Positions 35,588-48,611 of a stretch of 64,000 nt of DNA are shown here, in pieces. Position numbers and translations under genes: made by a program. Numbering within the stretch: position 1 is the first letter of the stretch; each line of letters starts with the position of its first letter. This stretch comes from Morella rubra (Eukaryota > Streptophyta > Magnoliopsida > Fagales > Myricaceae). The stretch lies in assembly GCA_003952965.2 (NCBI GenBank), contig CM025853.1, forward strand, positions 27,448,031-27,512,030, given 5' to 3'. The notes beneath the pieces were generated by a model. It searched no databases. It had not been told where the DNA came from and worked only from the letters and a program-made list of their open reading frames with translations.

Positions 35588-36080
35588 GTAATGTCATTGT
35601 TCGCCCTTTAACTATAGGTCAATTACAATTGCACTCCCCTAACTAATTTACGTTTTCTAAGTTTCAGACATTCTCAATGTTTGCCCTCCATCTAAATCAG
35701 CCGTGAAGTCTAATGGAAATGTCTATAAAATAATCTAAATGACCCTTTAAGACAAAAATACTAAAATATTAAAAAAATTAATAAAAATTAAAAAATATAT
35801 ATATTAAAAAATATAATATTTTTTAAATAAAACTATTGAAACTCTATTTCAATAATCTATATATTTTTAAATTTATTTTTCAAATATTTATTTATTTTTA
35901 AAAATGATCTTTGAAGACATTTTGATAATTTTATAAGCGTTTTCGTCAGACTTAACAACTAATTTTGACGGAGGCGAACATTGAAAATATCTTAAACTTC
36001 TAGGACGTAAATCGCAGTTCTAATAGTTAGGAGGTCACGATTACAATGACCTATAATTAAGGGATAAACAATGACATTAC
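35588..36080. mobile_element. Mutator-like element with long inverted repeats, non-autonomous
   Basis: The ends are GTAATGTCATTGTT and its exact complement AACAATGACATTAC. The inverted similarity continues inward for about 110 bp (for example ATAGGTCAATTACAATTG versus ATAGGTCATTGTAATCG). The flanks are CCATATATATA-type sequence on both sides, compatible with a 9-10 bp duplication but low in complexity. No coding capacity. Confidence 0.65.
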
Positions 36081-36826
36081 TCCATATATATATACACACA
36101 CGCATAGAGAGAGAGAGACGCAGATAAATGGTAGAGTCATGCTAGTCATATGCCCCAAAATCTTGCGAGTCCTGTCCTCCTTTGTAGGGATCCTTTACAT
36201 GATTCAATGATGGAGAAGTTATCATTTATTTCTATTATAAGTAGAAAAAGAGTCATTATTATATGGGGTCTCAACTATATATATATAAAGGACTACTATA
36301 TACCTATATATATAATACACGAAGCCCTGCATATATACAAAAACTGTTGCATAAACAATCGGGGGCGCTTTTCTCTTTTGGTTTAAGCCCCAACGTACCG
36401 CCGCTGACAAGACAAAATTAAATAAAGAAAAGCAACAAGACAAGATTATCTCTGATTCTCTGGTCGAAACTGTAGTCACGAGACTATCTTTTGTGTCCGC
36501 GTAGTCAGTCAAGTAATATCACGAGGACGAAATTTTTCTGGCCTCGATGGACAAATAAAACCAATTAGCTTAGTTGGCCAGAGGCATATATAGCAAAGAT
36601 TCAAACAGGTTTCAGAAACAGCCAGATATTTTGACTCTATTTCCACGAAAACTCTTCGGGTTCTTTTGTTCTTACTAACCCCCCCCCCCCCCCCCCCTCT
36701 TCCTTTCGGTTGGAGAAGGTAGTTGAGCATTTCAACAAAAATATGGGTGACAAAATTACCAAATCAATTCCATTCATCTTTCTTATGTTCTAGAAAGTGT
36801 AACCTCCTCTTTCTAATTCCAGTCCA
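36081..36826. other. Intergenic
   Basis: AT-rich with (TA)n stretches. A run of 19 cytosines lies at 36679-36697. No gene recognised. Confidence 0.5.
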
Positions 36827-36835
36827 GTTGTTGGC

Positions 36836-37099
36836 GGATTCAGATTCTCTCCTAAGAGGAAATTACTTAATGGATTATAACAGGTCATTGGATGGATGAT
36901 AGCACATTAATAAATCTATCTAATAGTTTATATTAAAATGTCCAATAGATGACAATACATCCAGATTTTTTTTTTCATTTTATATTTTTTTGAATATTTT
37001 AATATAGACCATTGAATGGATTTATTAATGTATTGTCATTCATCCAATGGTCTGTTAGGACCTATAAGTTAATTCCTTCTTAAGAGGGAATCATATCCT
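36836..37099. mobile_element. Mutator-like MITE with 9-bp target duplication
   Basis: The 264-bp element begins GGATTCAGATTCTCTCC and ends with the inverse of CAGGATATGATTCCCTC. The inverted similarity extends over most of its length. It is flanked by GTTGTTGGC on both sides (36827-36835 and 37100-37108), a perfect 9-bp duplication typical of Mutator-like elements. Confidence 0.8.
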
Positions 37100-37619
37100 G
37101 TTGTTGGCTATGACGTTTCCGTCAGTAAATCTGGATCTTATCCATGAATCTCTAAACAAACCCAGCAATAGTAAGATAGCCAGCGAGTTTACCAAAACCT
37201 TGATTTCAAGTATATACGTATAGTAACTCATGCATGGATTAAAAAGGAGCAGGTTTGAGATCTTTTAAGATTGAGTGCGGCGAACGTGCTCCTTTGCCAC
37301 CCCAGCCATGTTGTTCACAAGGGACAGTTTCTCTAGTCCGTGAACTTTACGGCTCCTCGTATAACTTTTTCTTCCTCTGCCAAGGGTCATGGCTAATATT
37401 GAACTTTGCTTACTTGGAAGTAACGAGTGACTTCCTCACTGCTAAATAATGCTAATTGCGTCTAATTAAATCGTCTCATCCATCCTGTGCTCTCCTTCTT
37501 CCCTCTCTCTTTCTGTTTTTCCTGCTGGGCTTCTGTTTATATAGACATCATCGACGTGGAAACCTAATCATGAAACCTATTTGCTCACTTCATGACCACC
37601 CTCTAAACGCAACCCCCGT

Positions 37620-37628
37620 CTATAAATA
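37620..37628 (+). promoter_or_regulatory. TATA box of the BXL1-like gene
   Basis: CTATAAATA lies about 60 bp upstream of the ATG at 37682, which implies a short leader. Confidence 0.6.
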
Positions 37629-37681
37629 TGCAACTTTAGCTCACCCCAAAAGCACACAAGCCAAACCCTCTCGAGTCCCCT

Positions 37682-40600
37682 ATGGCTTACTGCAAGATTA
37701 GACACGCTTTCACACCCTTTCCATTTTATCTTTTGCTCGCCACCCTTTTATTTGCTCCATTTTGCGCCATAGAAGCTAGTCGTCCACCGTTCGCATGCAA
37801 CCCTGGGAACGGGCTGACGAGGAGCCTGAAGTTCTGCAGGGCATCACTGCCTATTCATGTGAGGGTGAGGGACTTGATCGGCCGGTTGACTCTACAGGAG
37901 AAGATTAGGCTACTGGTGAACAATGCCGCGGCTGTGCCGAGGCTGGGCATCCAAGGCTACGAGTGGTGGTCCGAGGCGCTTCATGGGGTGTCCAACGTGG
38001 GCCCAGGTGTTAAATTCGGCGGGGCCTTCGCTGGGGCCACTAGCTTTCCTCAAGTCATCACTACCGCTGCTTCCTTCAACGAGTCACTTTGGGAGCAAAT
38101 CGGACAGGTAAGGATATTTTTCCATTTTGTATTCTCATTTCTTTTTCCTCTCCCAACATGCGTCCTAAATATATATCCTAGGATCCGAATACCATATACC
38201 CTCAAAAACATATGTACTTTAGAGCCAATTTTTCTTGACGATGTATTATTTAGAAGGAAAAAAAAAAACTACAAGCCAGTCAGAAAGATCAACCTCCATT
38301 CATTGGAACGAGGGAATTAAAAGGGATTGGTTTTTTTTTTGTTTTTTCTTTTAAAAAAGGGATTGGTTACTTTCAAAAGAAAACTGTACTTTCAAAAAGT
38401 ATGTTTTTTTTTGTTTGGCCAGTTTACGTTCCAGTTTACGTTCTGGTTTGGCGCACCTTGTATTTAGTAATTGGACCCGTGAAAAAGTCTGAGAGTTCTC
38501 TGGTAGAGACAGCGTATGATGCGCACTATAGGCTCATAGGGACTGTTCATTGATTATGGGTCACAAAACTCTCCAATCCAGATTCCAGTCATGTGTGGGT
38601 CACAGAGTTTAAATATAGTCCTATCTCTGGTAACATTTTCTTGAAGTTCACGTGCGAGACGAAAAGGAGAATGGTCTAAAATTGGAATCAGAATAAAGAA
38701 ATAAATAAAAAACAGAAAGAGAGAACCGTGTAAAAGCCTCTTTCGCAAACATTTTGCGTGCATGTTATGATCAGTCTCACGAATCCGCTTTTTAATAATG
38801 CAATCATGACTCGAGTATACTGATTTACTGAAAAATGCCATTAACTAACAACAAATTTCAACGACAATATTCATGTGTTGTGCTGCGTGCAGTGTCGTTT
38901 TTGTTGTTTTTTATACTGAGTCTGTGATGACTTTATGAACACGTATGATGGGATGCCGGTGGTTGTTTTCCATCATGATTCCTATATTATGCATCTCTTC
39001 CTTGGCAGTATCAATATGCACTAACATTCTAACTAGCTATATTATATGTTCGACAAAACATCATTATCAATCATCTTCGTCTAGTTAAGATATTAATCAT
39101 ATCGCCCAGGGCCGCTGAAGGGGTAGGCAGCTTGGGCGCTGCCTAAGGCCCCCCACCTTCAAGAAAGGCCCCAAATTGTTTGATTAGAAGGAAAAAAGAA
39201 AAAAGAAAAAAGGGTCTTAAGTAAGAGTGAAGTTTAGTGAAAAAAATATATTTCATATATAAAGCTTTATCTTGTGAAATAATTTTTTTTGTATCAAGGC
39301 CTCAAAAATTATTTGTGCTCAGAATTCATGCGTAGCTCTATTTTATGAAAAAGCTTATTTAGTTTTTATTACATACAATATAAGAGCATTTTAAAGTGAA
39401 TATCTGATTAAAATATATTTTTCTATTATATTCAAAAATAAAAAAAACCTCGCTTTTAATCTCTGCTTTAAGCCTTGAGCCAGCCCTGATATCGCCCTCC
39501 AGAGAAGCTATAGCTGATAGATATCAAATTGCCGAAAACGATTTTACGACACAATATTATTAAAGTTTGGACAAAGACCGTCGCATTATGGGTCCCATGT
39601 GATGGTTCAATAGGGGGCCTCCCTAGTTGGCTTAGGGATGGGCATATTACATAAAAAGGTTCAAGTAGTTGCTTGGAATCTCTTACGGATGAAAACGTTC
39701 CATGCCAAATTCAATGGTCCCATCTCTGTTGGGATTAATTTGGTGGATGGAAGTTGTACTTACTCCGAAGTTCGTATAGTACCCCACATGCATCCATTAC
39801 GGTGAGAAGTCCAATTTTTCATTAGACCCACTAAATAGGATTTTACATCCTAATCCTAATGCTATATGCAAAGGCACAGGTAATTAAGTACGTACAAAGT
39901 GATCTAGATGGTCTGACTTGACTAGTTTAAGGATTCGACTAAAGAAATCTAGTTGTAGTTGTTCATCATTATTGAGGACTTGCAAGAGTTAGTGAGAGTA
40001 TGGTCTCCTAGAGCTCTAGACTTGACCATGCTAGTAGTTCCTCAAAGAGGCTCGATCAATTAATATTCAACAGCAAGTTTTGTTTGGTTTTTGCATATTG
40101 CAGGTGGTGTCTGATGAAGCTAGAGCAATGTACAATGGAGGAGTGGCTGGTTTGACGTATTGGAGCCCAAACGTGAACATATTCCGTGACCCTCGATGGG
40201 GTCGGGGACAAGAGACTCCCGGCGAAGACCCAGTTTTGGCCGCCAAGTACGCTGCTAGCTATGTCAAGGGATTGCAGGGTAACGCAGCAGAAAACAGGCT
40301 TAAGGTTGCTGCATGTTGCAAACATTACACGGCTTACGATCTTGATAACTGGAATGGGGTGGATCGCTACCATTTCAACGCCAGGGTAAGCAAACTTTCA
40401 AGCTCTCTCATATATATATACACTTCTCAAACTAAACGTGGCCCAACACAGTGCCTGTTCAGAAGTAGAACTATTTCTGTTGGGACTTTTGCTAGTTAGT
40501 CTACAGTTGTTTGCTAGCTCTTCTTTCCTGAGGCAGCTTGTAGTAAAGAATCTGTGAAATCTTTTGGGAACTTACCTTGCACTGAAAATTGTACAATTTT

Positions 40601-43183
40601 AGCAAAAGGGACGAAATATGAGCCATCTGATCCATTACTGTGTGAGCAACTGATATGACCTAGACCTACCGCGCTTTGCTTGCACGGAACGTATAGCACT
40701 CATACAACTTTCAGTACTCACGTGGAAACCTGGAACTAGGACCATCCAACAACAAATAAGTTCCAAGCAGGTCGTTTTCCTTAGCTGTTCAAAAGGCGTC
40801 GTATAAGTTAGCTGGGAAAGTGGCGTCAAAGCTAAATAATGAACATTTCTAGTACTATTACAGGTGAATTAAAGCACAGCCGGCTTTGAAATCTGTCGAT
40901 TCTAAAACACGGTCAAATGGGGATTTTATTTTATTTTTTGGTATTTTTTCTAGTCTGTTCTTCTGGGGATTTGAATGTAATGGGCTCTAATTATTTAATA
41001 AAAATAAGTTTTATATGTTCACTGTGTAGGTAAGCAGGCAGGATTTGGAGGACACCTACGACGTGCCGTTCAAGGCCTGTGTGGTGGAAGGGAAAGTTGC
41101 CAGCGTAATGTGCTCATACAATCAGGTCAATGGAAAGCCCACTTGTGCCGATCCTGATCTACTTAAAAAAACCATCCGAGGAGAGTGGCACCTAAACGGG
41201 TGAGTCCCTCCAGATTTTATGTAGGGTCCATCACAGTAGATAGAAGCGTTGTCGATCATAATCCTCAACTTGTGGGGTCACGGACTGATTGCTGAATGGC
41301 TTCTGATTTGGTTTTTTCTATCAAGTGGCTTTGCAATGAGTTCTAAACCATTCGTTTCTTTTCTGTGGGTCCAAACAGATACATAGTCTCGGACTGTGAC
41401 TCGGTGGGAGTTCTATACGACAATCAACATTACACGGCCTTGCCAGAAGAAGCAGCTGCAGAGACAATCAAAGCAGGTCGGCAGTAATATTTGAGCTACT
41501 TAACTACGAATGATTATAGTTTTAAGAATTGGACTGCAAATTCTTGTGGGATTTTTTTAGAAGATCCTGATCCGGGCTACTTACCTCCTTAATGGATAAT
41601 TAAAAAGGGCTTCATGTAATGTTACAGGCTTGGATTTAGACTGTGGACCCTTCTTGGCAGTACACACAGAGCGGGCTGTGAGCAGAGGCCTGCTGAGTGA
41701 GGTTGATGTGAACAATGCTTTGGCGAACACAATTACGGTCCAGATGAGGCTGGGCATGTTTGACGGCGAGCCATCTGCCCACCCATTTGGTAACTTGGGC
41801 CCTAAAGACGTATGCACCCTGGAGCACCAACAGCTAGCCCTTGAGGCCGCTAGACAAGGAATTGTTCTGCTTCAAAATCGTGGGTCGTCTTTGCCATTGT
41901 CCACCAGGCGTCACCGGACTGTAGCAGTCATTGGGCCAAATTCTGATGTTACAGTAACGATGATAGGAAACTATGCTGGTAAGTCCTGTATCCACGTTCC
42001 ATGTGAGACTTTAGTCGCTCGTTCTCTCTTATTTGAACTCTTATTTTGATACAAGTCTGGGCCTTCAAGCATTCTTTTTCTGGTGCAGGTGTAGCCTGTG
42101 GTTTCACAACCCCACTTCAAGGCATAGGGAGATATGTTAGGACCATTCACCAAGCAGGGTGCTCCGGGGTTGCCTGCACACAGAACGGACAATTTGGAGC
42201 TGCAGAGGCTGCAGCCCAGCAAGCTGATGCGACCGTTTTGGTAATGGGACTAGACCAATCGATTGAGGCAGAGTTCAGAGACAGGGTTGGGCTACTCTTA
42301 CCAGGATACCAACAAGAGCTTGTTTCAAGGGTGGCCAGGGCCTCCAAAGGCCCTACTGTGCTGGTGTTGATGAGCGGCGGGCCAATTGACGTGTCGTTCG
42401 CCAAGAAAGATCCGCGTATCAGTGCCATCCTGTGGGCTGGCTATCCTGGTCAGGCTGGAGGAGCTGCCATTGCTGATGTCTTGTTCGGTACAACCAATCC
42501 AGGTACCTATTTATTATACAACTCTGTTCGCCGACTCGGCCTAGTTTACAGAACGCCTAATGCTCTCATTGTGTTTCGTTTCTCTAGGAGGGAGACTACC
42601 TATGACATGGTACCCACAGGACTACCTAGCTAAGGTACCTATGACAAATATGGGCATGCGGGCAGATCCACTAAGAGGCTATCCTGGTCGTACCTACCGA
42701 TTCTATAAGGGCCCTGTAGTCTTCCCTTTTGGTCACGGCTTGAGCTACACTAAATTCAGCCTCAAACTAGCCCACGCTCCGAAAGATGTTTCAGTACCCT
42801 TTGCCAGCCTACGTTCCTCAACAAACTCCACCAACTTCAGCCATGGTGTCAAGGTCCAGCACACTAAATGCAATATTCTATCACTAAGTGTCCATCTTGA
42901 TGTAAAAAACAGGGGAAATATGGATGGGACTCATTCGCTTCTTGTATTCTCGACTCCACCTTCTGGGAAATGGTCCACCCACAAGCAATTAGTAGCCTTC
43001 GAGAAAGTTCATGTAGCAGCAGGGTCTGAACAACGGATCAAGGTTGATATTCACGTGTGCAAGCACCTCACCGTAGTTGACAAGTTTGGAATTCGAAGAA
43101 TTCCAATGGGTGAACATAAGCTTCAAATCGGAGATGTTGAGCACTTGATAACAGTGGACGCAAATCTAGAAGAAAACTCTTAA
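37682..43183 (+). CDS. BXL1: BXL1-type beta-D-xylosidase/alpha-L-arabinofuranosidase (GH3)
   Basis: Seven exons, 37682-38107, 40104-40385, 41030-41199, 41379-41476, 41628-41978, 42089-42502 and 42588-43183, give 778 residues, the usual family length. Residues 1 to about 32 form a signal peptide. The GH3 N-terminal domain follows, with [35 protein letters not shown] and YIVSDCDSV. The presumed catalytic nucleophile is Asp 298 in SDCD. The C-terminal domain has [31 protein letters not shown] and [10 protein letters not shown], then [10 protein letters not shown] and a fibronectin-III-like tail. The match to Arabidopsis BXL1 (recalled) runs through the whole protein, including [30 protein letters not shown]1 trims xylose and arabinose side chains in the apoplast. 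Intron 1 is about 2 kb and holds a hAT MITE. No defects are seen. Confidence 0.93.
39107..39488. mobile_element. hAT-type MITE in BXL1 intron 1
   Basis: The 382-bp element has ends CAGGGCCGCTGAAG and (inverted) CAGGGCTGGCTCAAGG. It is flanked by a perfect 8-bp duplication ATATCGCC (39099-39106 and 39489-39496). No transposase. Confidence 0.85.
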
Positions 43184-44418
43184 CAATCATCAAAAGGATG
43201 AAGGTTAAGTCAAGCTAGATAATAATATTTGCTCCTAGAAAATCTTTTCCAAATAAGCCACTCTGAGAAGAAGAAAAAACAGAGCCTCCAAAAGTGGACA
43301 TAACTGTAAGATAAGAACAGAAGAACAGAAGAACAAAGAACAAAATAGTGCTTTGAATTTTCATGATTTCTGAGTGCAATATTTAGAATACTTAAGGGTT
43401 TCAATCCGTTCCATTTGTGAACACATGTATGATTGAAAAATTGTAAAAACAGATTCAGCACTTGGGATTTCTATAGATTTGAAGTCCATTGTTTGCATGA
43501 AGAATGTGAATAAAAGGTATTTGAAGCTTGGGATTTCTTCTGTTCTGTTCTCGCATGGATGCTTCAGCTTGCAATGCGTAGCCTGAAGGAACATGAAATT
43601 CCAGATCTTTATTTTCACACTCCAACGAAAATACCGGTGGAAGAACTGTCGGCACGAGAGGGTAACTTACACGTGACTGAATGTATCGTCCGGTTTTTTG
43701 AGTTGCCAACTGATAGCGACATCCTGACGGGCATAAAGCTATATGAATTATGAACCATAACTCCTCTAATTTTTTACTCCTCCCATTCATTTCACTTTTT
43801 TTAAAAAAAAATTTTAATTTTTGTTTTGGTTTATAATATAGTTCTCAAGTCTCCTACGCCATAAGTACTCCTGCACCATCCCTGAACCTCACTCTCACCC
43901 ACCCCCATCTTGTGGGGGTTCTAATTAAGCAGATTTTTTTTTTCCTCCAAATTTACTTCCTTTTTTCTATATATCCTTCAATTTGTTCCGTTAGCCCTTC
44001 CACATCACAGATTTGATCTTCTACATATTTCATATATTCTTATCTTAGCTACCAATTCTCTCATCTCTCTCTCTCTCTCTTCTCATTGGCTCCCTTTTTT
44101 CACACTTTCGTCTTTCTTCCTCTTGCATCTCCTTTTCTCCTTCTGCAAGGTAATGCCAAGATCCTCCCCCATCGCTCTCTCTCTCTCTCTCTCTAGCTTT
44201 TCCTTTTGTTTCTGCCTGTGACTGCCTTTATAATTAGGTTTGCCTTCCACCCATTAGTCAGTTCAGTTGCCTTAGGAACCTTTCTCTATCACCACCACCA
44301 CACACCGTCTCTGACATAAGGTTTTCTTGTTCCATTATTCTGCATAACCTTAAGATCAAGTTCTGCTTCTTCCCATATTCTCTAATGCTGGTGAGTTCTT
44401 TCCACAGGAGGACCTGAG
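43184..44418. other. Intergenic: BXL1 3' flank and endosulfine 5' region
   Basis: No gene was recognised in 43184-44000. A (CT)n-rich leader lies at about 44065-44200. A probable 5' UTR intron runs from the GT at 44149 (GCAAG|GTAATG) to the AG at 44407 (CCACAG|GAGG), with the ATG 11 bases into the next exon. Confidence 0.5.
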
Positions 44419-46631
44419 ATGGCGGATTGCAACAGAGGTCATGAAGACTGTTATGCTGCCCAGGACAATGAGGTACGCATCACTGTTCATCGTCTTCCCA
44501 CAGACATTTTTTTTCCTCTGGTAATCTGTTCTCAGAAACGCAAACGTTTCTGCACAACATATCAATATCCATACATGTGTACTTCTCTATCAATAAACAA
44601 AAACTAGGGAAGAATGAAAGATATTTGAAAGTAATCGGAAGCCATAGAATCCCCGGCACCTGGTTTTGAGCAACTCAGGCCGCAACCAACCACACATCAG
44701 TCTCAACGTCCTTTTAACTGGAGGGCTACCTAACATCTCCGACAATAATGTGAGTGATGGGAGGGATTGGTATTTTCACAACTTACGTGGATTGATTTGT
44801 CCGCCGGCCATAGACGTTTACTCTTGCTATAATTTCCTAAAAAATATCGATTGCATAAATTTCTACTTTCCATTTATTTTCCTTAACGTTATTCTTTTTC
44901 TTTTTGTGTCGTTTCATCCCAAAAGTAAGTTATATATTACCTTAATTAATTTCTCTCTTGTTAATTATGGACCCGATTCCAATCGAAACAGCAATGATTT
45001 CTTTCTTTTGGCGTTCTTGGCCAGTTGGCCTAAGGATTTTGCTTTAGATTTTTGTGGGGGCCAAATGGGTCCTACATCCAACGGTTAGTAATAAGACATG
45101 ATGGAGTGTATGCTTAATTTGGTGAAATTATACTAGGTGTTACATGGATATGCTCTTTGATATGTCGGCAGAATGTACATCGACTAGCCACCGGTTAACA
45201 TTAAAAGTATACAACCTAATTAGTTGTCAGCCTGTCACGTTATTCACGTATACTTTGTTTTTGTCATCCAAAACGACACGTTTAAGAAGAAGGTTCTCTA
45301 AAAACCTACATGATTTGTCCTGGTACACAATTTGCTTCTAATTAGGTCTGACTATTACTAATTAAGGAATTAATTAATGACCCAACTCCCAACTTAGAAT
45401 ATTTTTATTTTAAAAAAAGGTCGTCCCAATTCCCAGATTTGTTATTCCTCCGTTTTGAATCCTTCAAAAGTAGGAAAAACAAAAAGTTTCACCAAATTTC
45501 ATTGAATTATCTAGAAAAATTAGTCTGAACACGAGGAGGACCAATTCTTTTGAATTTTTTAGGTAAGGAATTAGACCTGTTTTAGCTGACTTTTCTGAAT
45601 CTGGCTAGAGTTTATATGACCAGTTCTTAGACCGCACCTAATTGCTTGGACTGCTTGCGTTAGGTTAGGTTTCTCCAAAATCTAGTCAAGTCAAGCTTTC
45701 TTGTCTTTTAGTAAATTCATAACTTTCTTTTTTAGTGGAAGAATTTAAAGTATATATATTTCATACTTAAATTGAAACGATGAGTCTAAATGTCGTACAT
45801 GGATATTTTTTTCCGCTCCTTGTTGAATCATTCCAAGTTCAGACTTGAATGGTTTTCCTTCTATTTCTCTCAAACCAAACATACATGTAGTAGTTGAGTT
45901 TAAATGGGTTGGTCCGAAATTGGAATAGTTTTCCACAACATTTTTTTTTTACTTCAATTAACAACCTTGTTGTGTACCCTTTTGGAACTAAAAGGAAATA
46001 AATAAATAAGTTTGATCGTACAGACAATATTAGCCATGGTTAACCAAAATCAATCTCTGTAAATGGTTTTCAGTTTTTCTGATAATCTTTGTTTCTTTTT
46101 TGGGTGGTGTATTTTCACAGGCAACAACACCCACAGGGAAGAAGTACGGAGGGCTCATGCCAAAGAAAAAGCCATTGATTTCGAATGTAATATAATATGA
46201 TTCTCTATTAGATCAGATTCTATTTAATTCTTCTAAGAGAATGAACTTAAAACCTGTTTCTTGTACGGTTGTAGGGTCATGAACGTGCATTTTTTGATTC
46301 AGCAGACTGGGCATTGTGCAAGGTAAAGTATTGACATATTTTCTCCCAGCAATTTATATATTTTCTTGTATTAATATGTAAATTAAATGGTGTGTACAGC
46401 AAGGTGCTGGAGAAAATAAAAAATCAGCAGCGGCTGTGGAGAACTTGCGACCAAAGCTACAGAGAACACCCCACCAAATACTACCTCCTAGGAGACCTGC
46501 TTGTACATCTGGTCCGGATAGCCTGGTGAGTGTACCCAACTGCTCTCTGCTTATATATTCTTTGGCCTTTTTTGTAGGCTGTGCAATGCGATTTTATTTA
46601 CTTCTGGTTTTGGATGTTGCAGGCAGAGTAG
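44419..46631 (+). CDS. Plant endosulfine/ARPP19-type phosphoprotein
   Basis: Five exons, 44419-44472, 46121-46186, 46275-46322, 46400-46525 and 46623-46631, give 100 residues. The core reads KKYGGLMPKKKPLIS, then HERAFFDSADWAL at residues 42-54, then VENLRPKLQRTPHQ. This is the ENSA/ARPP19 domain. In animals and yeast, Greatwall kinase phosphorylates the serine in FDSGDY and the protein then inhibits PP2A-B55. Here the motif is FDSADW with Ser 49, the form I recall for plants. The kinase and target in plants are inference. The last coding exon is only nine bases (Ala-Glu-stop). Intron 1 is 1.65 kb. Confidence 0.85.
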
Positions 46632-48611
46632 AATTGCTCAGGAAGTGAAGAAGATGTGTGATGTTGTCATAGATTAAATCTTATTGGAGAAAAAAAAAAG
46701 GAAACAGACAAGGATCTTATTGTTCGTAAAATGGCATATGTGGAGTGTTGTGTATGTCCATTAGCTTCTAATAAAATGGTTTCCCTTGTATGAGATGGAT
46801 GCTCTGTTTCAAGCTTTGCGTATAAACAAATATCTGCTTTATTTCATGAACCTCAATTAAACCAAAATACTCCACGACTAATGTGACTAAAGTCTGATTG
46901 TGATGTTTGACAAGCAAAAATTTTAAGAATTTTGAGATTGCAGGAGAAAATTGTTTAGTTTGACTTTTTATGAGAATTATATAAAAATTAGTGAAAAAGT
47001 TGAAAAATATTTTATCATAGAATGATTTTTATTAGAACTTGTTTAGAAGAAAAGAGAGACAATATTTAATTTTTTTTAATAAAAAAAATATTGAAGTCGG
47101 TGTCAGAAGCTATTAGAATTTGTGTCAAAATTTTGAGATATTTTGATGTTTGGTTCTAGTTTTTTTTGAATTTTTTATTAAAAAGTTAAAAAATATATCC
47201 AAACATCTTCCTAGTCTCCTATGTTTGGCTGCCTCAACGACTCTTCTTCAGCCGGGGGGAGGGTTCTTCTTGTTGACCATTCTAAAAGCCTAAAGGTCAA
47301 AAAGGCTGGAAAGGTGATTCGTGCTGCTAAGGTCAAGATAGCCGTTATAGAATTTTGTCCATTTGCTCGTCCTTCAGCCAAAATATGGGCCAGGAAGATA
47401 TTGAAAAAGACTCGTGGCCTGCAAACAAATAGGGGGGAATAAGCGCATTCCAAATATTTGGCTGTCAAAGGTCACCTTATCTTCAGTATCCAACCTTTTG
47501 ATCTTTTTGCCTCTAAATCCACATCCCAAGGCCTTTTTTCAAGTGTGGCATGACATGTTCCAGGACTCTTGTTGTTTTTGTTGACTCTTATTGTTGCTTA
47601 AAACATGTTTTCCTTTGGATTTCATCAGCGACCCAACTTGCTGAAACAGGACAAAGAAAAGACAGAATCCCACAACTTGCTAAAATAAAGCAAATCATCT
47701 TGGTTTTATTCTTCGTGGCAATGATCAATCAATTGATCATTGCACTGCAAGTTAACAGGCATATTGAAAGCCAAAATGGAACCTTTTATTCAAAACCTTT
47801 TCCTTTGGATTTCAGTCAGCAACACAAAACATCAAACCTCTCAGCCTCATCAAATTGCACATATTCCACATCAAGGATCTCAAAAAAAGATAAATGGATT
47901 GACTTAGAATGAGATTGGTCAAGAGTTCCCGACCATTTCAGGCATCTGCTGTGTTTAGGATAAAGATAGAGGAATGCTTGTGAGTTTGAACTGATTTTCA
48001 TTTTGTTAAACAGGATTGTGCATCGTTTGGCTCGATGGGCTGCCTCGTAATTTTTATCCAGAGGCTATCCCAATATTTTTGAGCATTTTCTTGATCTTAT
48101 CTGGACTTATGGGGAGAATGGATAACCCATAATTATGTCATTTCGTTTTCTATTAATAAATAGAGTTTTGGACTGATTTATCAACTAGGCAGAGTGGCAC
48201 ATCTCTCTCTCTCTTTGGGCGTGGGTGACGTTTTGTCAGCTCTCGAGCTGGGATGGGTAGGATTGACCCAAAAAGAAAAAGTGGTCATCGTCAGCTCCAA
48301 GCCTCTAATCTCCGTTGCCTTTCTTATGCTCGAGTATGGGCCCAAAACCCAATTTCAAGTGGGCTATAGTTAACCGGCCTGTTTTTCCAACACGTCATGA
48401 CTAATGGCCCATAATGTTTGGGATTGGAGATTAGAATCAAGATTTTCCTGTCGTTAGAGAGAGAGAGGGGAAAAAAAAGCAGCAGTGAAAAACTTGAAAA
48501 AGGGCTTAGCCCCACCACGCCGAAAATGAAGAAGAGCGAGAAAACCAGGACAGGTTCTATACGGTTTTATAAATAAACTGGCCTGAATTTGGTGCTCGTT
48601 CGACGAGGGAC
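46632..48611. other. Intergenic, endosulfine to PPR gene
   Basis: An AT-rich block at about 46910-47210 starts GATGTTTGACAAGC and ends CCAAACATC and may be a MITE. A GC-richer block at 47215-47470 is open on both strands but was not recognised. An 11-bp-arm palindrome GCAATGATCAA/TTGATCATTGC lies at 47728-47753. Nothing else recognised. Confidence 0.4.

Noticed and set aside
36679..36697. Run of 19 cytosines
   Set aside because: A simple homopolymer, prone to length error; no structure around it suggests a function.
47211..47468. Overlapping open frames on both strands with a basic, ribosomal-like look on the + strand
   Set aside because: Short, no recognised family, no splice or promoter context; probably a chance open stretch or transposon fragment.
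47550..47912. Open frame of 120 codons with a hydrophobic segment
   Set aside because: No recognised family; the composition is like the surrounding non-coding DNA.
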